Shown: positions 58,322 through 58,922 of the stretch, piece by piece
Layout: each line of letters starts with the position of its first letter
Numbering within the stretch: position 1 is the first letter of the stretch
From: an uncultured Pirellulaceae bacterium
Lineage (GTDB): Bacteria; Planctomycetota; Planctomycetia; Pirellulales; Pirellulaceae
Length of the DNA stretch: 58,922 nucleotides
Assembly (NCBI GenBank): GCA_937967505.1
Contig: CALCJM010000009.1
Location: forward strand, 1 to 58,922
Reading direction: 5' to 3'
The notes under the pieces: generated by a model
Told to the model about the DNA's origin: nothing
The model's database searches: none
What the model saw: the letters and a program-made list of their open reading frames with translations, nothing else
Made by a program: the position numbers and the translations under genes

Positions 58322-58737
58322 TTAGATAGAGGTTGCGAGGCGTTTTGCTTGGCCTGTTCTGTAAACCTCAGCTGGCGTTTGGCGATCCAAAGATTGATGC
58401 CGACACTCGTTTGAGTAAAAGCTGAAGTAGCTCTTGATCCCTCTCAGTCCATCACGGCCACCAAGTACATGAATCCGTAACGCATCGGGATGTAGGTAAT
58501 GTCAGTGCGCCACACTTGATTGGGCCGCTCGATGGCCAGCCCACCAAGCAAGTACGGATACACCTTATGACCTTGATTACGAAGCGTTGTGCGACGTTTG
58601 GGAGACATTCCTTCAATCTTGCTACTTCCACGGACCAAGAAGGGAGTGATGGTCAAAATACACCAAGAGGAACTCGTGACAATCCATTCAATTACAATCG
58701 TCAGCTGATTAATTGATTGATTGGTAAATAAAGGCAA
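58322..58737 (-). pseudogene. IS3-family transposase (OrfB) with internal deletion
   Basis: On the minus strand, 58640-58444 encode HKVYPYLLGGLAIERPNQVW followed by RTDITYIPMRYGFMYLVAVMD, the start of the DDE integrase core of IS3-type OrfB. A stop then follows. In another frame, 58440-58322 encode IKSYFSFYSNECRHQSLDRQ and TPAEVYRTG, which is the C-terminal end of the same protein. The middle of the core, including the second Asp and the Glu, is missing. So it is a non-functional relic; the upstream part (58641-58737) is unclear. Confidence 0.8.
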
Positions 58738-58765
58738 TCTTGGTGAACCATCGGAAATTGCAATA

Positions 58766-58797
58766 CACTCTGTGAACCTCCGCGCTCTCTGTGGTTA
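58766..58797. repeat. Dispersed CACAGAG-type repeat, copy 3, inverted
   Basis: Minus-strand reading gives TAACCACAGAGAGCGCGGAG then GTTCACAGAG. It matches the copies in the tyrS-fumC gap, 42 kb away. Found next to the IS3 relic. Confidence 0.55.
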
Positions 58798-58922
58798 GTG
58801 CATCCGCAACAAGCTTTGGCAACCTCAAACGGCAAGAATAGGGTACAGTGACAGCACCGCCATTGGTGAATCCAGAGCAAGGCGCGTTGACTGCAAGCTC
58901 ATGTGCTCCCCCTGGTTCTTAC

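Overview
The window looks like a chromosomal segment of a planctomycete, most likely Pirellulaceae-like (inferred; there is no rRNA to confirm it). The evidence is a DUF1559 protein with a prepilin-type N-terminus, two PEP-CTERM proteins, a CxPxR sulfatase, a DUF1571 protein, RTX proteins with the planctomycete-type N-terminal xEPR/EARRxLLAG targeting motif, and several secreted proteins of no known function. Housekeeping genes (tyrS, fumC, pdxH, cysC, aroB, sucCD, dnaG, rpoD, treZ) alternate with accessory genes. I found no tRNA, rRNA or CRISPR array.

Layout. Positions 1-2176 hold a group II intron with its reverse transcriptase, inserted antisense at the stop codon of an IS66-type tnpA remnant. 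Positions 2177-7354 (minus strand) are the most unusual part: a compact six-gene set made of an alpha-toroid-like membrane protein, a small Cys-rich secreted peptide, a terminator-like hairpin, two C39-type papain-fold proteins (one keeps Cys/His but carries a frameshift in a C8 tract, the other has lost both residues), and two LolA/RseB-like proteins with C-terminal membrane anchors. I infer a secretion, processing or sensing system built around the peptide. Positions 7710-11705 hold a GT39/PMT-like glycosyltransferase, a small membrane protein, a doubtful decayed frame and an orphan R2K-type ATP-grasp protein.

Positions 11885-15124 encode a sugar ABC importer (two permeases and a lipoprotein binding protein) with no ATPase gene, divergent from tyrS. 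fumC and pdxH follow. Positions 19301-23192 are a tandem duplicate of secreted proteins with RTX repeats followed by a C-terminal metzincin-type protease motif, the reverse of serralysin order. Then come an acyl-CoA dehydrogenase, adenylylsulfate kinase, a ZIP metal transporter, an M28 peptidase, an ABC-F protein, a membrane protein and a sulfatase.

Positions 32735-47316 hold the first copy of a nested palindromic repeat, a small lipoprotein, aroB, the DUF1559 gene converging through a strong terminator on sucCD, an S9 peptidase of the glutamyl-endopeptidase type, a DUF1571 protein, and dnaG-rpoD ending in a clear terminator. Positions 47779-57402 hold a zinc-ribbon coiled-coil protein, a GNAT acetyltransferase, a PEP-CTERM protein, a second palindromic repeat, treZ, a Tat-exported toroid protein, a GspE/PilB-type ATPase and a beta-helix PEP-CTERM protein with a dockerin-like repeat. 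The right end (57779-58797) is a graveyard: an ExeA/TniB-like ATPase fragment, a third, truncated palindromic repeat, an internally deleted IS3 transposase and a dispersed CACAGAG-type repeat. Thus both ends of the window are marked by mobile-element debris.
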